The notes beneath the pieces were generated by a model. It had not been told where the DNA came from. It did no database searches and was given only the letters and a program-made list of their open reading frames with translations. Both the position numbers and the translations under genes were made by a program. From Crocodylus rhombifer (Eukaryota > Chordata > Crocodylia > Crocodylidae), in NCBI GenBank assembly GCA_038503035.1, contig JAVSML010024311.1:830072-894071 (forward strand): a stretch of DNA of 64,000 bases, in the 5' to 3' direction. Positions 34,366-46,850 of the stretch are shown piece after piece (the stretch's first letter is position 1; each line of letters opens with the position of its first letter).

Positions 34366-34632
34366 AGATTTGGAATTTTGCTTCATTGGGGGTATAATCC
34401 TTTATATTTTGGCAAAGTTTCCAGACTCTGGATCAAGGAGGGGAATTTTGTTTTCCTCATAGAACCTTGGATACTTTTTTTTTATTTGGTGGGGGTGGGG
34501 GAGACCTAGCTATGCTACCTTCCCTTTTATTTCTTCATTTGGAAATTGCTGATTTTATGCCTTAATTCTTCTCTTAACCCATGTGTGCAATGGGATTCTA
34601 GATATACTCATCATGGACTGAAATTACAGTAC
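34366..34632. other. Unremarkable spacer
   Basis: T-rich and G-rich short runs near 34469-34502 only; no gene seen. Confidence 0.5.
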
Positions 34633-35115
34633 ACTGGGTGCATCTACATATGCTATTAATGAGCCTGAATTTTCTGTGAAAACTTTAAAGTGTTCCTGGG
34701 AGCCTCCATCAGGAGCAAATTGCCCTTCTTCCCTGCTCTCCCCCAGGTGCCAACCCTGGGGCTGGCAGGGAGCACAGGGGCCAGTCTCAATCCCTAGGTG
34801 GCTGAGAGAGCCATCCCCACTCAGCTGGCAGGCAGTGTCTCCATTGAACAGGGACAGCTTTCCTGGCCACATGGGGATCAGGTCCTGACCCAATTTCCAT
34901 GTGGCTGGGATACAGTAGCCCTGGCTGCTGGGGCAGCTGTCCCGGCCATGTGGGGATTGGGATAAGTCCTGATTCCCATGTGGCAGGGAGACAGCTGCCC
35001 CTGCAGCCAGAAAAGCTCCCCCCTCCACATACAAACACATCAGGGCTTAACCAGGCAGCAGTGGCTGCAGATTAGTCTAATGCACAGTAAAGTATCTCAT
35101 GTAGATGTGCCCACT
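34633..35115. mobile_element. Chompy-like MITE, GC-rich interior with short direct repeats
   Basis: The left end ACTGGGTGCATCTACATATG and the minus-strand reading of the right end (ACAGTGGGCACATCTACATG) are clear inverted repeats. Inside, CCACATGGGGATCAGG and CATGTGGGGATTGGG repeat in tandem, and their complements CCATGTGGC occur twice. No coding capacity; the opposite-strand frames are compositional. Confidence 0.75.
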
Positions 35116-35582
35116 GTCTTGATGATGCAGTTTTTTTCCCTATAGAATTCCCAGTGATTTCAAATGGAAACTCCACATATCAATCAATCAGGTGTGTGGA
35201 TGATAAATTATATTTAACATATTAGGACCAGATCCTGGAAGGCACCAAACACTTTCAATCTCCAGTGAAGTCAATGGTGAAGAACGCATGACATATTTTC
35301 AGGTCCAGACCAAAAAATTCTATGTAGAATTTATGATCCCAGTAGAGAAGAGGTTCATTCTCTTCCATCTCTTTAGCTCTGTCTTTGAAAACAAACAGGT
35401 TGACTTAGAATATGGTCATCAAGTAGTGATCTTGATATGTGCCATTTCAGCAGCTCTGCTGGATGCAGAATACAGAAATATTTATATTTCTTACTCACTC
35501 TAGGTTAGAAACATACCAGTTTCTGGCAAGCTTAGTAATTTGATTTAGGCTAACCATGAAGAGAGAGGCTTGAAAGGGAGAG
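35116..35582. other. Non-coding spacer with one old repeat
   Basis: 35225-35290 (GGACCAGATCCTGG, then CAGTGAAGTCAATGG) resembles the old dispersed amniote repeat noted at 16641 and 22165. No gene seen. Confidence 0.4.
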
Positions 35583-35590
35583 GTAGAAAG

Positions 35591-36272
35591 TAGGGATATG
35601 CGATGCTTAGGTCACTGATTCACTTTGGAGAAGATTTGTCCTAATTCAGAAGCTGACCCACAGAATCCAAATCAAATTGGATCAAAAAACTCCTCTGAAT
35701 CAATTTGGAGCCTCCAAATAGATTCAGAGAAAGATTTGATGGTTTGGAAGGCAGTCTTTCAGGGGAACAGAAACTGAGAAGAGGGAGGAAGCACAGGGGG
35801 AGGAAGACTGACATTTGTGCCAGTGACTGTGAACTTTCCCTGAGTCTCCTTCCAATCACAGTGGTCTGGGGGAGGGATGTAGAAACAGCATATAAGCCTC
35901 TGTCTGCAGCCTTTCTGTCCCTTTTGTGAGGTGTTTTTGCCTGAGCAAAAGAGGGGCAGGCAGCTGGCCCAGAAACAGGTAGGTGGGTGGAGATATAACT
36001 GGCACCAGGAAGGCCTCCCATTACAGGTTACCATCCCTTCTGTTTTCATCCAAATCTCCCAAAAAATGACAAAAGTATAGGTATTTCAGTGGTTTCCCCA
36101 TTATAGTCTATGGCCGAATCACCGAATCTCTCCGAATCAGCACTGAATCTTTCAAAGTCAATTCAGCCACATTGATTTGGGATAGTGATCTGAATCTCTG
36201 AATTGAATCACTGTCCTCCGAATTGGCTGAATCCAAATTTGAATTGAATACTTCCCTATTCGCACAGGCCTA
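35591..36272. mobile_element. hAT MITE, 682 bp, with perfect 8-bp target-site duplication
   Basis: The element is flanked on both sides by GTAGAAAG (35583-35590 and 36273-36280). It starts TAGGGATATGCGATGC and ends TTCGCACAGGCCTA, an imperfect inverted repeat with the TAGG ends typical of hAT elements. Its left 360 bp match, in reverse complement, the right end of the 5.5-kb hAT (50272-50646), including TCTGGGGGAGGGATGTAGAA and GCATATAAGCCTCTG. Its right 250 bp match the left end of that element (45129 to about 45375), including CATAGACTATAATGGGG. The junction lies near 35953-36015. It has no transposase and is best explained as an internal-deletion derivative. Confidence 0.95.
35889..35896 (+). 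promoter_or_regulatory. TATA-like CATATAAG retained in the MITE
   Basis: The same CATATAAG, in the same GAAACAGCATATAAGCC context, lies at 50329-50336 on the minus strand of the parent hAT, upstream of its transposase. It may be the transposase promoter carried along in the deletion derivative. This is inferred from position and motif only. Confidence 0.35.
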
Positions 36273-36280
36273 GTAGAAAG

Positions 36281-38390
36281 CTCACCAGCTTAGAAGGCAA
36301 CACTGAGTTGAACTTTCTAGTGAGGCAAATATATTGCCTATTGCTGCATTGCTAAGAGAGACAAATATCAGAAGGTGAAAGAGGAGGATTAGTCAAAAAA
36401 AATTACTTTGATTTTAGTGAAGGATTAAAATACCAAATTTAAATCACCGTCATTCAATTTTCTCATGCTTTGATTCAGAAAAAAACATCCTGACTGGTTG
36501 TGCTTTAATTAATGGCATGTAAGATGTTGACAATGACTAAGTGTTTTCTTGGACTGAGGACCTCAATATTTTTTCCCCTAAAAGATAGCATTTTAACAAA
36601 ATTCCATTTTTAGTTGTCTTTACAGTATAACTGCAAGCATAGCTCACACCTATATGGTTTTAGTTCACTGCTTTCTGAACGTTGATGCTGTTGTTGCACA
36701 TTTCCTTTTAAGAGAAAACAAGGGTGAACTTACTAAGCTATTCAACTCCTATTAATAAAACCTGGCTTTGAAGTAGAATAATTCCCTCCTGCAAATCAGT
36801 GTGGATCTAGTGGTTTTCTTTAAAAACACTGCACTAGGGAAGGGTAACTTAAAGACTTTGTCTCAAGAAATGTCTCAAAACTATCAGTATTGATCTTTCC
36901 TTAAAGAATGCATCCATCAAAGTATGAAAACACAACACCTTCCTTAAAGGTATTAGACAAAGCGGTGAATAGTCTCTCCACACCTTTTTGAAATAAGGCA
37001 TTGTGAAGTCACATGGAAACAAATGTCCTTAGTTTTACAGATTTCAGTCTACATGCTTCCCAGGTCTGCCAAATTTGCCTGGGTGCCAGACCCTCTTGGA
37101 CCTCCCTTCAGTGGGGTCTATTTAGTTAATTTTTTATAGCTCAACAGTCTTAGTACTGTGTTTAAGCCACACACACACTTTTGGTTTAATTTAACCTATA
37201 TTAGCTTCGACTCACACATCCTAATTTCTGTAACAATAACTAGCTTCCCTACCGTATTCTGCAGTTTTTATGAAGTGCTGTATTTGGCTCCACAGTGCTG
37301 CTGTAAAGATACCTTGAAGTCAAGATTTAATTTACTGCAAGAAGTCCTTCACTGAAAGAAGCTGGCTCACACTTGACACGTTGCTACACTACAAGAACTC
37401 GTAAATACAGCACCAGACATACCTTGCAACTGGAGTTTTCTAATAATCCCCATTAGGACTCTATGTGCACTGAATTTGGAAACAGTCCTGGGCCCAGTAA
37501 AATGAAATCTAATATTTCTAGAAACTTGTTTAAAATAATACTAATTCTTGGAAAACAAAGCAGTAGGCAGATTAAGCAAGCAGATGAGATAAGTGATCAC
37601 TTGTGCAAGATGTTTGCAATGTTATAAGATCTATGGTCTGCACTGCTGGCTAATGAATTAGTGACATATTGCAAAAGAAAAGGTTATCACCTGCTGTCTA
37701 TTAGGATGTAGACACCTGTCCAACAGGAAAATTGACCAAGAACTCCAATTAATATATCAGCAAAGAATTCTCAGATGGTGATGACTTTTCATATTTACTA
37801 ACCCAAAAGTGACAAGAAAATTTACCAGCTTATGCACCAGATGTGCTCACTTGCACTGAATCATTGTGGTGATGATGGTGAAAAATATAATATTTTACTT
37901 GTCCAGAGAAAAATGTTGTCAGGTTATATTAAACCTGGAATGGATTCAATTCTAGGCAAAAGACTTCTTTTCTACAGAAATCTAGCCCCACCAGGGCAAT
38001 GAAGTGCATCAGCATGAACTGTCCCTGCCTATCGCTTGCATGTTGAGGTGGCCTGGTGCTGGAGAGAGTACTATAACATAACTTGATAATCAAATGGATA
38101 ACACAACTGGCTAACAAAAATAAGTCTCTTTATTAGATTTTGTCCCAGGCAGTAATCCACTATCTTTATTAAGTCATTCTAATAACATCCTGACATGAAA
38201 ATGCTGATGGATAGGAGACTTAGTGAAAGACCTTCTTTTTAGTCTATGCTTCTTTGCTAGCATGTCTATACAAGTTGACCCCTTTCTTATTCAACATATT
38301 TAAAACTGGGACCAGAATAGATTTTATCTTTGCTGCTGCTGTAATAAGAGCATACAAAAGCCATGAGAGCTATAAAACCTGAGACAGAGC
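36281..38390. other. AT-rich non-coding stretch, no gene seen
   Basis: Scanned on both strands; nothing recognisable. Confidence 0.5.
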
Positions 38391-38447
38391 AAAAATAAAA
38401 TAAAATAAAATATAATACAATAAAATAAAATAAAATAAAATAGAAAA
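38391..38447. repeat. (TAAAA)n microsatellite
   Basis: About ten AAAAT/TAAAA units with two interruptions (TATAATACAA). On the minus strand it opens a Phe/Ile/Tyr-rich spurious frame. Confidence 0.95.
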
Positions 38448-38449
38448 AA

Positions 38450-39580
38450 CACAGGAGAGGTTCAAAATACAAGCTATTTTTGAACGCAATGATCTAGCAT
38501 GTTGAAACCAACTGCACAGCCAAGAGAACACAGGTGTATGCCACATGACCAGGTGATAATAAAACAACCCTAGAATGTGATTTTGAGGAGTCTGGCAATG
38601 GTTTCGTCTCCATAATACATTCATCCCAAGGTGCACTTGTGCATCTGTTTCATATTTAGATAGTTTTTACTGGTAGCTTTAAAGAATATCAAGCAGATGA
38701 TTATCTACATTTAGGAGACCATATGTTAACAAGGAGCTGGAAGGTGACATGACAAGGTTGGTGAAGCATGCTTACCATATGCAAAAGCGCTGAGCAGCGT
38801 CAGAAGTTCATAAATGGACAGGAACCATTAAGCAGCTATAAAATGATATTCTCTCTTATTTGATACTCTGTTACCAACACTGAGAGGTTTGAGAGATGAG
38901 ACATGGGGCAATTTTACCAAGCAGGGAAATATCTAAATTACTTACTTTAATCGCTGCAGCATCAGTAAAAAAGAATAATTCCTATGGACTATTTTCACTG
39001 CTATGAAATGCAAAAGAGCATTTTGTCCTCTTCAATCCCTCCATTCAACAAAAACACGCAGAGAGGAAGAGTAATAGAGTGCAGGGATGCCAACATCTAG
39101 GAAACACTTTTCCCATTGAAAGCAAAAGGTCAAATCCTGTGAGGAACTGAGTAGTCTTAGCTTTCAAATAAACAAGAGTTTAGAATGCATAGTACCTTAC
39201 AAGAATATCATTTCCCCAATGATTTCTGGTTTAATCCAAAGCAGAAGTACTCAAATAGAACAAACAGATAGAAACCAACCAGTTTTCATGAGATTTTCAA
39301 GTTTCCATGACCCAATAGACCAATTTTCCAAAACTTTTCAAGTGCAACTTGTCATCAGTACCCAGGAAACTATTCTAGCTCAGTAGTATCTTATACCAGC
39401 CTTGTGCAGGTTTACATAATTATAATCAGGCTAAAACAGGGATGAATCACCCCAATATCTTATAAACAGAGAACATCAAAATTAACTCAATTTTATTTAA
39501 CTTTGATGAAATATTTTCTATGTACATTAACCCATGATATCATCCTAATAAATAAGGAGGTACTGGAGATAATCAATCAA
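38450..39580. other. AT-rich non-coding stretch, no gene seen
   Basis: Nothing recognisable on either strand. Confidence 0.5.
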
Positions 39581-39588
39581 CTGAAGAT

Positions 39589-40401
39589 GAGGGCTGTGCA
39601 AAGCTTCGGGAGGTGATTCGATTTGGAGGAGATTCAGCTGAATTGGGTGGCCAAATCTCCAAATCTGAATCAAATCAGGGGACCAATTAAAAGGTCCAAA
39701 TTGATTCAAAGCTCTCCGAATCTTTGGAAAAGATTCGGAGAGCTTTGATGATTCAGGCAGTCCCCGGTGGCTGCAGCAGGGAGCTGCAGCCACTCCAAGC
39801 TGGTAAGTACTGGGGTTGGAGGAGACGGGGCTGAGGGAGGTGGGAGGGGGTCATGGGGGGACCCCCCTGCCAGCCCCCAGCCCCGGCCTGCTCCTCCAGT
39901 CCCCTGACCCACGCCCACTCCCCCAGCCCTGCCATGGCTGCCCTGCCTGTCCCAGCTCCCATCTTTTTAAAAAAAAGCTCCGGTGCTCACTGGGTGTTGC
40001 CAGACACGTGGGGGGGGGGGCCATCCCTGCTGCCCCCCACTGCCCCATGCTTCATGGAGTAAACCAAGAAAAGCCCTGGGACTCACTGCTCCTGCAGTGG
40101 CCTCAGGGTTTTGGCGGGCTTGTGGCAGATCCCTCCATGTAGCAGGGGGCAGTAGAAGGCAGTGGGGATCACCCGCCTGCTTGGCAGCCCCTGGTGAGTC
40201 AAGGCTCTTTTTTTCAAAGTGGAGGGTGGAGCAGCCATTGCTGGGTTGGGAGAGGGGTGGGGGATGGGCCTGCCCTGGCTGATTCGGAGATTCAGCCAAA
40301 TTGATTCAGGACAGCAATTTGAATCACCAAATCAAATCACTGTTTCCTGAATTGGCCAAATCTGAATCCAAAATGAATACTAGCCACTTTGCACAGGCCT
40401 A
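39589..40401. mobile_element. hAT-family foldback MITE, 813 bp, with 8-bp target-site duplication
   Basis: CTGAAGAT flanks the element on both sides (39581-39588 and 40402-40409). The left end AGGGCTGTGCAAAGCTTC and right end TTTGCACAGGCCTA are the inverted termini of the 45129 family; the first base is G instead of T. Subterminal repeats (GATTCGGAGAGC, GATTCGGAGATTCAGCC, GAATTGGCCAAATC) match the family. The GC-rich middle is unrelated to the parent and is partly palindromic: TTTTTTTAAAAAAAAGCTCC with GTGCTCACTGGG pairs with CCTGGTGAGTC and GGCTCTTTTTTTC. No coding capacity. Confidence 0.9.
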
Positions 40402-40409
40402 CTGAAGAT

Positions 40410-43400
40410 GTACTGACTTGACTCCAGAGCAGACTATTCCATATATTTTGTGGAACTTTATTAAAAAATTCTGATTTTTCAAAATTTAGTCTGTTTTTTG
40501 GAAAGCAAAAATTCCCCACATCTTCTATAGCTGGTAAAACAACTGGGTTGGGAGAATCATGACAATATCTTTGACATTTTTCCCAAGATATTTCTTTTTC
40601 TCATGAATCAAAGTTTCTGTGAAAAATGTAGTCAAATATCAAAATTTGAAAATGTTTGGCTGGTTCCAGACTGCACATGTCTTAGGAATAAATCAGTTTT
40701 GATTAAACCAGTTTGCTAAACTGGTGGCTAAATGTTGGTAAACTCTAAGGTGGAATTTCTAATTAAAACATGAAAGAAAGACAGGCCGACCCCATGACAA
40801 CCAAGTAGATAGAAAACTCATTTGGGATGTATCCATGTCTCAGCTCTGCCATCCTCTCATATCCCAAGCTATTGGCTTTCCTGGGATGATTTTTTTTCAA
40901 TCACCTCTATTGGGTTTATTCTATTTTTAAATTAATGATTAAATATTCAATGGTTCATGCAAAATTTAGTCATAGTTCTTTGTAGCTCCCTGGATAGCTC
41001 TCTGATCACTTGGCCACTATAACCAGTGCTGTTCTTGTGTGTACTTAAAGTATGGCCAAAACTAAAATTAGGAATTTTTAGGCAGTCTCAGTGGAGGCAA
41101 GCTGTGTTCTTACTGCCTTTGGGTAGAAAGGGTTAAGGGTGGGAATATTCATGGCCTTAGCCTGGGGAAGTAGAAAGGGTAAATTCATCCATGCCTCAGC
41201 CTCAGCTCTTTTTGAACCTTTCCCGATAGTTCTTCCTCTAATTCAAAGTTGAAATGTTAGAAGAGATATTCTATAGTCTGCTCCAGCTATAAAATCATAT
41301 TTTCCTTCTTATTGTGAGCGTCTGCAATTGTTCTTTCTTAGTGCTTAACCTTTAAAGTCAGGAGGTCATTTGGAAGCTCTCCAGTCTGAAATGCAAACGT
41401 CCATATTTAAAATACAGAACCTTTTTAAAAGTTTGAAGGTATTTTTATTTGAAAGCTCAGTTTATAATGACTGTTGTCCATCAAGTCAGAACTACTTTCT
41501 CGCCAAGGATCTTTATTGTTTCTTTCTTATTACATGGTATAACAATTCTTTGGTAACTCATTTCCTGAAGAAGATTACTTTTCAGTATCAAACTTTGCCA
41601 ATGGGCCTTTTTTGGGCCAAAGTCTGCAAATCTGCATTGCAATGAAGCAGGACTGCTTTCCAGTCATTGCCGACTGCAAAGAAAAGTCTGTTGTCTGCTC
41701 TACCATTTCCTTCTCTGCACATTTACTGCAGATTAAGGATATATACACTGGGCTGTTCTCACTTAAATTAGCATGCCTTACAATGAAACACAAAACTAAG
41801 AGAAACTCAGCTAATTTACGATTTTGTTACAAAATCAAGAATTGGCCCAATTTTATCTAAAAATTTGCTAAGATCCTCAAATCTTTTTAGTGATATGGCC
41901 CTAGTTTTAGTCAACCTAGGTAGATATATGATTTTAAATAGATACAGATGTTGAAAAAAGGGCTGGGATTTTGAGCTGTGTCCAGAATAGGTAAAGGATA
42001 ACACTTTCAAAAATGTGTATGTCCTATTTTCAAAAGTTGCTTAGGTACTTCGGAGGCAAGGTCCCATTTTTTAAAATATTAAATCTGTAGGCAATTTTGA
42101 AAATACTATCCAAAAGCTAAGGTTTGGAGTAGAAGTTCAGATTTGAAACAGCCAAAATTTGGCTTCAGATTTGCTGATAAATTTATCTCACAAGATAATA
42201 GCAAGATGATGCTATTTTAATAATATTTTACTTCCAAATAGTTGAAATTTTGGTCATTTTTTCTAGGGATTTAATAGCAGAAATATTAGAAAGCTTAGCT
42301 ATTTTTAAAAGATCTTGACTTTTTTGGGACAACTTCTCTTATTACATTGTAGGCATATCCTACCTGAAGATGGAGGCTTTACTTTGTATTGCATACAGGA
42401 CATATGAATAGATTAAGATTGGGACATACAAATCTAAGCCTCTCTGAATGAAAAGTGGTATGGAATCCAGAATCTGGTTTTGACTTTGAATCTGGAAGGA
42501 CATGTGGAACTTATACAAACCAAAATCATATACCATATGTTCCTCCCACCATCATAAGAGCCAAACACAACAGCGGGAATAACTTTGAACCACTGTGAGT
42601 AAAGTCTAGTGAAAGACACTTTAATGTGATCTACATTTCATGAAGAAATGTGGAATGACACAATTATCGAAATTTTGAAAATATTGAAAACTACATTGCA
42701 TCTTCTTTTCCTATAACACAAATATGCACAAACAAATCCAGGATCTGCTATTAACAACATTTGATGACAATATGTATTATGTGAGCATAAAAAAAGCTTC
42801 TGATACACTGCACAAAAAACCCTTTGTTAATTTTCTGACGTGAGAATATTTTTCAGATAGCTCTGCTGATGAAAGCTGACACGGCAAACACAACCTATAA
42901 ACACTGATAGCTCACTGATAACTATAGTAATAATAAACAATTATAGTCAATGTTCAATTGTTATAGAAGACTTACGTTGAAAAACCCTACTGGCCTCACA
43001 AGTTGGTCAACAGTAAGATGGAAGGTCCCATATTCCTCACCCAGGGACTAATTGACTACTGGAAAGTTTTTTTCAATCTCTTTATTCTTGGTATTATGAT
43101 GCTCATATGCACTTGAATCTGGACCAGGGTTTCATTTTGTTAGGTACTGCACAGATACCACAGCTTTCCTTAGGAAATGAAAAGCAGAAACTATGTGCGT
43201 GTGTAATCACTTTAGGTTTAGACTTTAACAATCTTACTCCACATAATAACACCATGCAAGAACCAAGCAAGGGGATGAACTATGACTGACAGTATTTGTG
43301 CTATGGCTCCCACCATGTTCTTGGCTGGCCTATATTAATAACAATGACTTCCCCCTCCATACCATCTCATCTCTTTCGGCCAGCATACTTGAAGGTGTAT

Positions 43401-44295
43401 ACAAGGTTCTGCCCCTTCTGCATTTTTTCTCACCCAGATTCCTGGGAGAGAGATTTATATCCTCCTGGGGCACATCCCCATGAATGCGCATGTTCAGGGG
43501 TGCGTGTTTCCCATGGGACAAACAGCAGTGGCACATATATGTTCTCAGGCTATTTGACACCACTTTGTCCCCACTTTGGCATGTGGCAATGGGACCTGGG
43601 TGGGGTAGGGGAAGCTGGGGCCAGCGTCCTGCAGGCCTCCCAGTGCAGCAGCAGTGCCAAGCCAGCCACTCAGACCCGGGCCAGCAGCCAGAGCTTGGCT
43701 CCCACTGGCCAGGCTCCAGTTTCTGGCCACGCATGTTGCTGCAATGTGTACTGCACTTTTTTTAGCACTGATTTTTTTTGGTAAAAAAACTACCATGCTA
43801 CCAATTGGCAGTGTGGCGCATGGGTACACATGCCTAACATATGGTTTGCAGTGCCTTAAATGGCTTTGATGTGCCACAAACCACACATATGTGCTCATGG
43901 GGACATGCTTCTGGAGGTTGTTTCATCCCAGTAGTGAGGCATCCATGATGAAGGTAGTCTATGCATGGAGCTAGGGAGCATTGTTTCTGTATTCTCCTGT
44001 GCGGGCATATTTGATAACAGAAAATCTTCCTATACATATTCTTTCTCCATTTCTCTGTGTGATGCAGAACATATCCACTTTTACATCTATAGTTTAATCC
44101 TGCAAACTACTCAGGTCCTTTGGACAAGTGTGTATCTCAAGTGTTCAACAAATTGCAGATCATATCCCATATAAACTTAAGTTATAATCAGCACATAAGA
44201 GTATGTGGTCCAGGTGAAACTACTATAAGGTGGGTGCATAACTGGTAGGACAACTGCATTCAAGGAGGATTAATCAATATTTCAATATCAAACTG
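40410..44295. other. AT-rich non-coding stretch with a GC-rich patch at 43560-43740
   Basis: 43490-43830 has ATGCGCATGTTCAGGGG and GGCGCATGGGTACACATGCC, which could be ends of a small DNA element around a GC-rich core. They were not confirmed as inverted repeats. All open frames there overlap in several frames and are compositional. No exon could be supported. Confidence 0.4.
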
Positions 44296-44299
44296 GGAG

Positions 44300-45035
44300 G
44301 AAGTATCAACTGGGACATACCAGGAAATTTTCCTGGGTTTGGTGCTGTTTAATAATTTAATTAATGGTCCAGTGTTGAAAGTGAAAGTACTGTACAATGT
44401 TTACATTTGTACACAATACCAGGTAGTGTAGCAGATACTGAAGAGGACAGATTTAAGATTTAAAATGACCTTGATAGACTGGAAAACTGCTTTGAAATAA
44501 ACAGGATACAATTCAATAATGACAAATGTAAAATCCTATACTTGGAAAGGCACAATCATATGCACAAATACAGAATGGGAAATGATTGGCTAAGATGCAG
44601 TATTGCAGAAAAGGATCTATGAGTTATACTTGAATCACAAGCTGAAAATTAGTCAATGCTATAATTCTGTTGCCAAAAAAGCTAGTAGCATAGTGTAACC
44701 ACATATTTTAATAGGAGTGTTATAAACAATTCACATGAAGTGTTTCTCCACTTCTGTTCAGTACTGGTAAGACATCATCTGATGTGTTACGTCCAGTTCT
44801 GAACACCATATACCAAGAAATATATGGACAAGAGGCCAGAAGAAAGCAACAAAAATGATTAAAGGCCAAGAAAATGTGACCTGCAAGGTAAGATTTGAAG
44901 AACTTGGATTACTTAATCCAGAGCAAATAAGATAGAGGGGAGATATGATAACAACATTCAAGCACAAAAAAGCAGTTATAGACATCACAGTGATCAGTTG
45001 TAAAGGGAAGGTTGGGGTAAGTGTGGAGGAGGATG
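44300..45035 (+). mobile_element. Old, heavily mutated CR1-like LINE fragment
   Basis: In broken frames on the plus strand the order of CR1 ORF2 features is still readable: LGLVLFNNLIN after the PQG-type motif, then DKCK-like sequence, NHK-type, SVQYW/HIPRNIW, KMIKGQ and FEELGLLNPEQIR followed by RGEI. Stops and frameshifts are dense. It is much more diverged than the CR1 copies at 50647 and 55360. The boundary with the younger CR1 that follows is approximate. Confidence 0.65.
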
Positions 45036-45039
45036 GGGG

Positions 45040-45128
45040 GAAGTATGGATCCTTTACTAAATAGCAAATTTACTAAATGGAGAAAGCAACCCAATGACAG
45101 AGGATGCAGAAAAGGCTGAAGTACTCAA
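45040..45128 (+). mobile_element. Younger CR1, 5' piece, split by the hAT insertion
   Basis: ACTAAATGGAGAAAGCAACC, AGTGAC-like sequence and GATGCAGAAAAGGCTGAAG are the start of the CR1 segment that continues at 50647. Joining across the hAT restores an uninterrupted peptide AEKAEVLNAFFTSVFTGK, typical of CR1 ORF2 just before the reverse-transcriptase domain. One copy of the duplicated GTACTCAA is counted here (45121-45128). Confidence 0.88.
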
Positions 45129-45142
45129 TAGGCCTGTGTGAA
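45129..45142 (+). repeat. hAT left terminal inverted repeat
   Basis: TAGGCCTGTGTGAA. It is shared, as TTCGCACAGGCCTA or TTTGCACAGGCCTA, with the right ends of the elements at 35591 and 39589. Confidence 0.85.
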
Positions 45143-45532
45143 TAGGGAAGTATTTGATTCAGATTCAGCCAATTCAGAGGACAGTGATTCAATTCAGAGA
45201 TTTGGATGACTGTCCTGAATCGATTCAGCTGAATAGACTTTGGAAGATTAGGTTCTGATTCAGAGAGATTCGGAGATTTGTCCATAGACTATAATGGGGA
45301 AACACTGAAATACCTATAACTTTGTTATTTTTTGGCAGATTTGGATGAAAACAGCAGGAATGGTAACTTCTTCTGAGGGCATGAGGTCTGCCAAGTTTCA
45401 AGAAGATAGGTACAGGGTTTCTGGGAAACTGCACCTCAAGGTGCTGACAAGCAAAACTCATGACGTGTAACTTCGTGTGTGCGTTAAGGTTCAGCAGGAT
45501 GAAAACTGCAGGCATGGTTGCTTCTGTTCTCA

Positions 45533-45925
45533 CCCTCACAACTCCACTGCACCCATTAAGTCTCAGGCCACTCAAAGATCTTACAGGTCTGGGCTTTCCC
45601 CATCCAGGACTGTGCAGTGGCTGGAGGCTATCAGGTGCCTTCTGCTCCTAACCTGCCTTTCACCAGGGAGGTTTGTGGTCCTGACATTTCCTGGGGCTGC
45701 TGTGCCACTGGCAGTCCCTCCCAGGCCTCCCTACCTTGGCAGGGTGAAGCTTTAGGTCATGCCCAGGATGATATGGGGCCTCCGACTCACCATCTAGCCC
45801 CAGCCCCAGCCCTTATACCTCCAAGTTCTTCCTGGCATGAGAGCTCAGCAGGGAGATATTCTTCACCTGCTGGCTGGTGAGAAACTAAACTGCTGCCTCC
45901 AGCTCTGAGAGCGGGGCATTAAGTG
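45533..45925. repeat. Internal direct repeat of the hAT, copy 1
   Basis: Collinear with 47100-47500 over about 390 bp. Shared blocks include CCTGACATTTCCTGGGGCTG, GCCACTGGCAGTC, ATACCTCCAAGTTC, CTGCTGGCTGGTGA and CCAGCTCTGAGAGC. The copies flank about 1.2 kb of GC-rich DNA. This could be a segmental duplication inside the transposon or LTR-like ends of a nested element. Confidence 0.8.
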
Positions 45926-46736
45926 GCCACCCTGTCCTGCCTCATGCGGGCATGAGGAAGCATCTAGTTCAGGGGTGGGCAAAATATGGCCATTCTATGT
46001 CCCATTGGGCCCCTAAAGCATTTAGAAAATTAATTTTTATCTGCCCTTGGCTCCTGTCAAAAATGACAGGAACCAAGGGGAGTAGGACCCAAGGGAAGCC
46101 CAGCAGACTCCCAAAACAGCAGGGCCCACCTGGCCTCGCCCCCCCCAGCCAGAGCCCCAGGAGGGGCTCCTAGCCTGGGAGCACGTGGCTGCCGGCAGCG
46201 CTGGAACCTCAGGTAAGAGGGAAGGGGAGGTGGAAGGGTAGGAGAGGTCCCCAGGCAGGGAAGGAGCCTGGGAAAAAGTGGCCTGGGAAAAAGCTGAGCA
46301 CAGGCAGGGGGAAAGTGGCCCTTCACCCACTCCGTGGCCAGCACCCTGCACTGCAGCCACTCGCAGCCTGTGTGGGGCTGCCTGTGCCTGCTATGGATAG
46401 CCCCGTGGGCTGTAAGCAAGTGCAGCAGGGAGTGCTGGCCATGGGGTGGGGGAGGGGCTGCTTTTCCCCATGCTCAGCTTTTCCCCATGCTCAGCTTTTC
46501 CCCGGGCTCCTTCCCAGCACGGAGGAAAGTGGCCCCTGCCCTGCCCTGTGGCCAGCGCCATGTGCTGCAGCCACTCACAGCCCATGTGGGGCTGTCTGGA
46601 GCAGGCACAGGCAGCCCCAGGTGAACACAGGGCGGGTGAGGGGCCGCTTTTCCCCCTGCCCCCATGTTCAGCACCACCTTGTAACCTGGCTCCACTGCCA
46701 GCCTGGGCCCTGCGCCAGCTCCAGCCTTGCCCAACC
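45926..46736. repeat. GC-rich insert with internal repeats between the direct repeats
   Basis: It begins near CAGGGGTGGGCAAAATATGG (45971), the kind of sequence found at the left end of some hAT-family MITEs. GTGGCCAGCACCCTGCACTG and GTGGCCAGCGCCATGTGCTG head two copies of a 150-200 bp unit (46318 and 46546), and CTTTTCCCCATGCTCAG is duplicated at 46460-46500. Open frames on both strands here are compositional. Confidence 0.6.
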
Positions 46737-46850
46737 ACTTTTGAAAGACAGGCCTATGAGCTTGACTTCATCAACCTCCTAGGTACAGAAACTCACGGAC
46801 TCAATATAGACATTGGATTTATGACCCAGTACAACCTGCCTGACACCTGA
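46737..46850 (+). other. Coding-like remnant of unidentified repeat protein
   Basis: The frame ending at 46850 contains YELDFINLLGTETHGLNIDI and GFMTQYNLPDT and then a stop. This is a compositionally ordinary peptide unlike the low-complexity frames around it. Downstream, CTGATGAAGGTTTTAAACC, then CTGAAAGCCCATGCCTTGC (47048-47085), resembles a dispersed reptilian repeat with GATGAAG...CGAAAGCT. I do not recognise the family. Confidence 0.3.
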
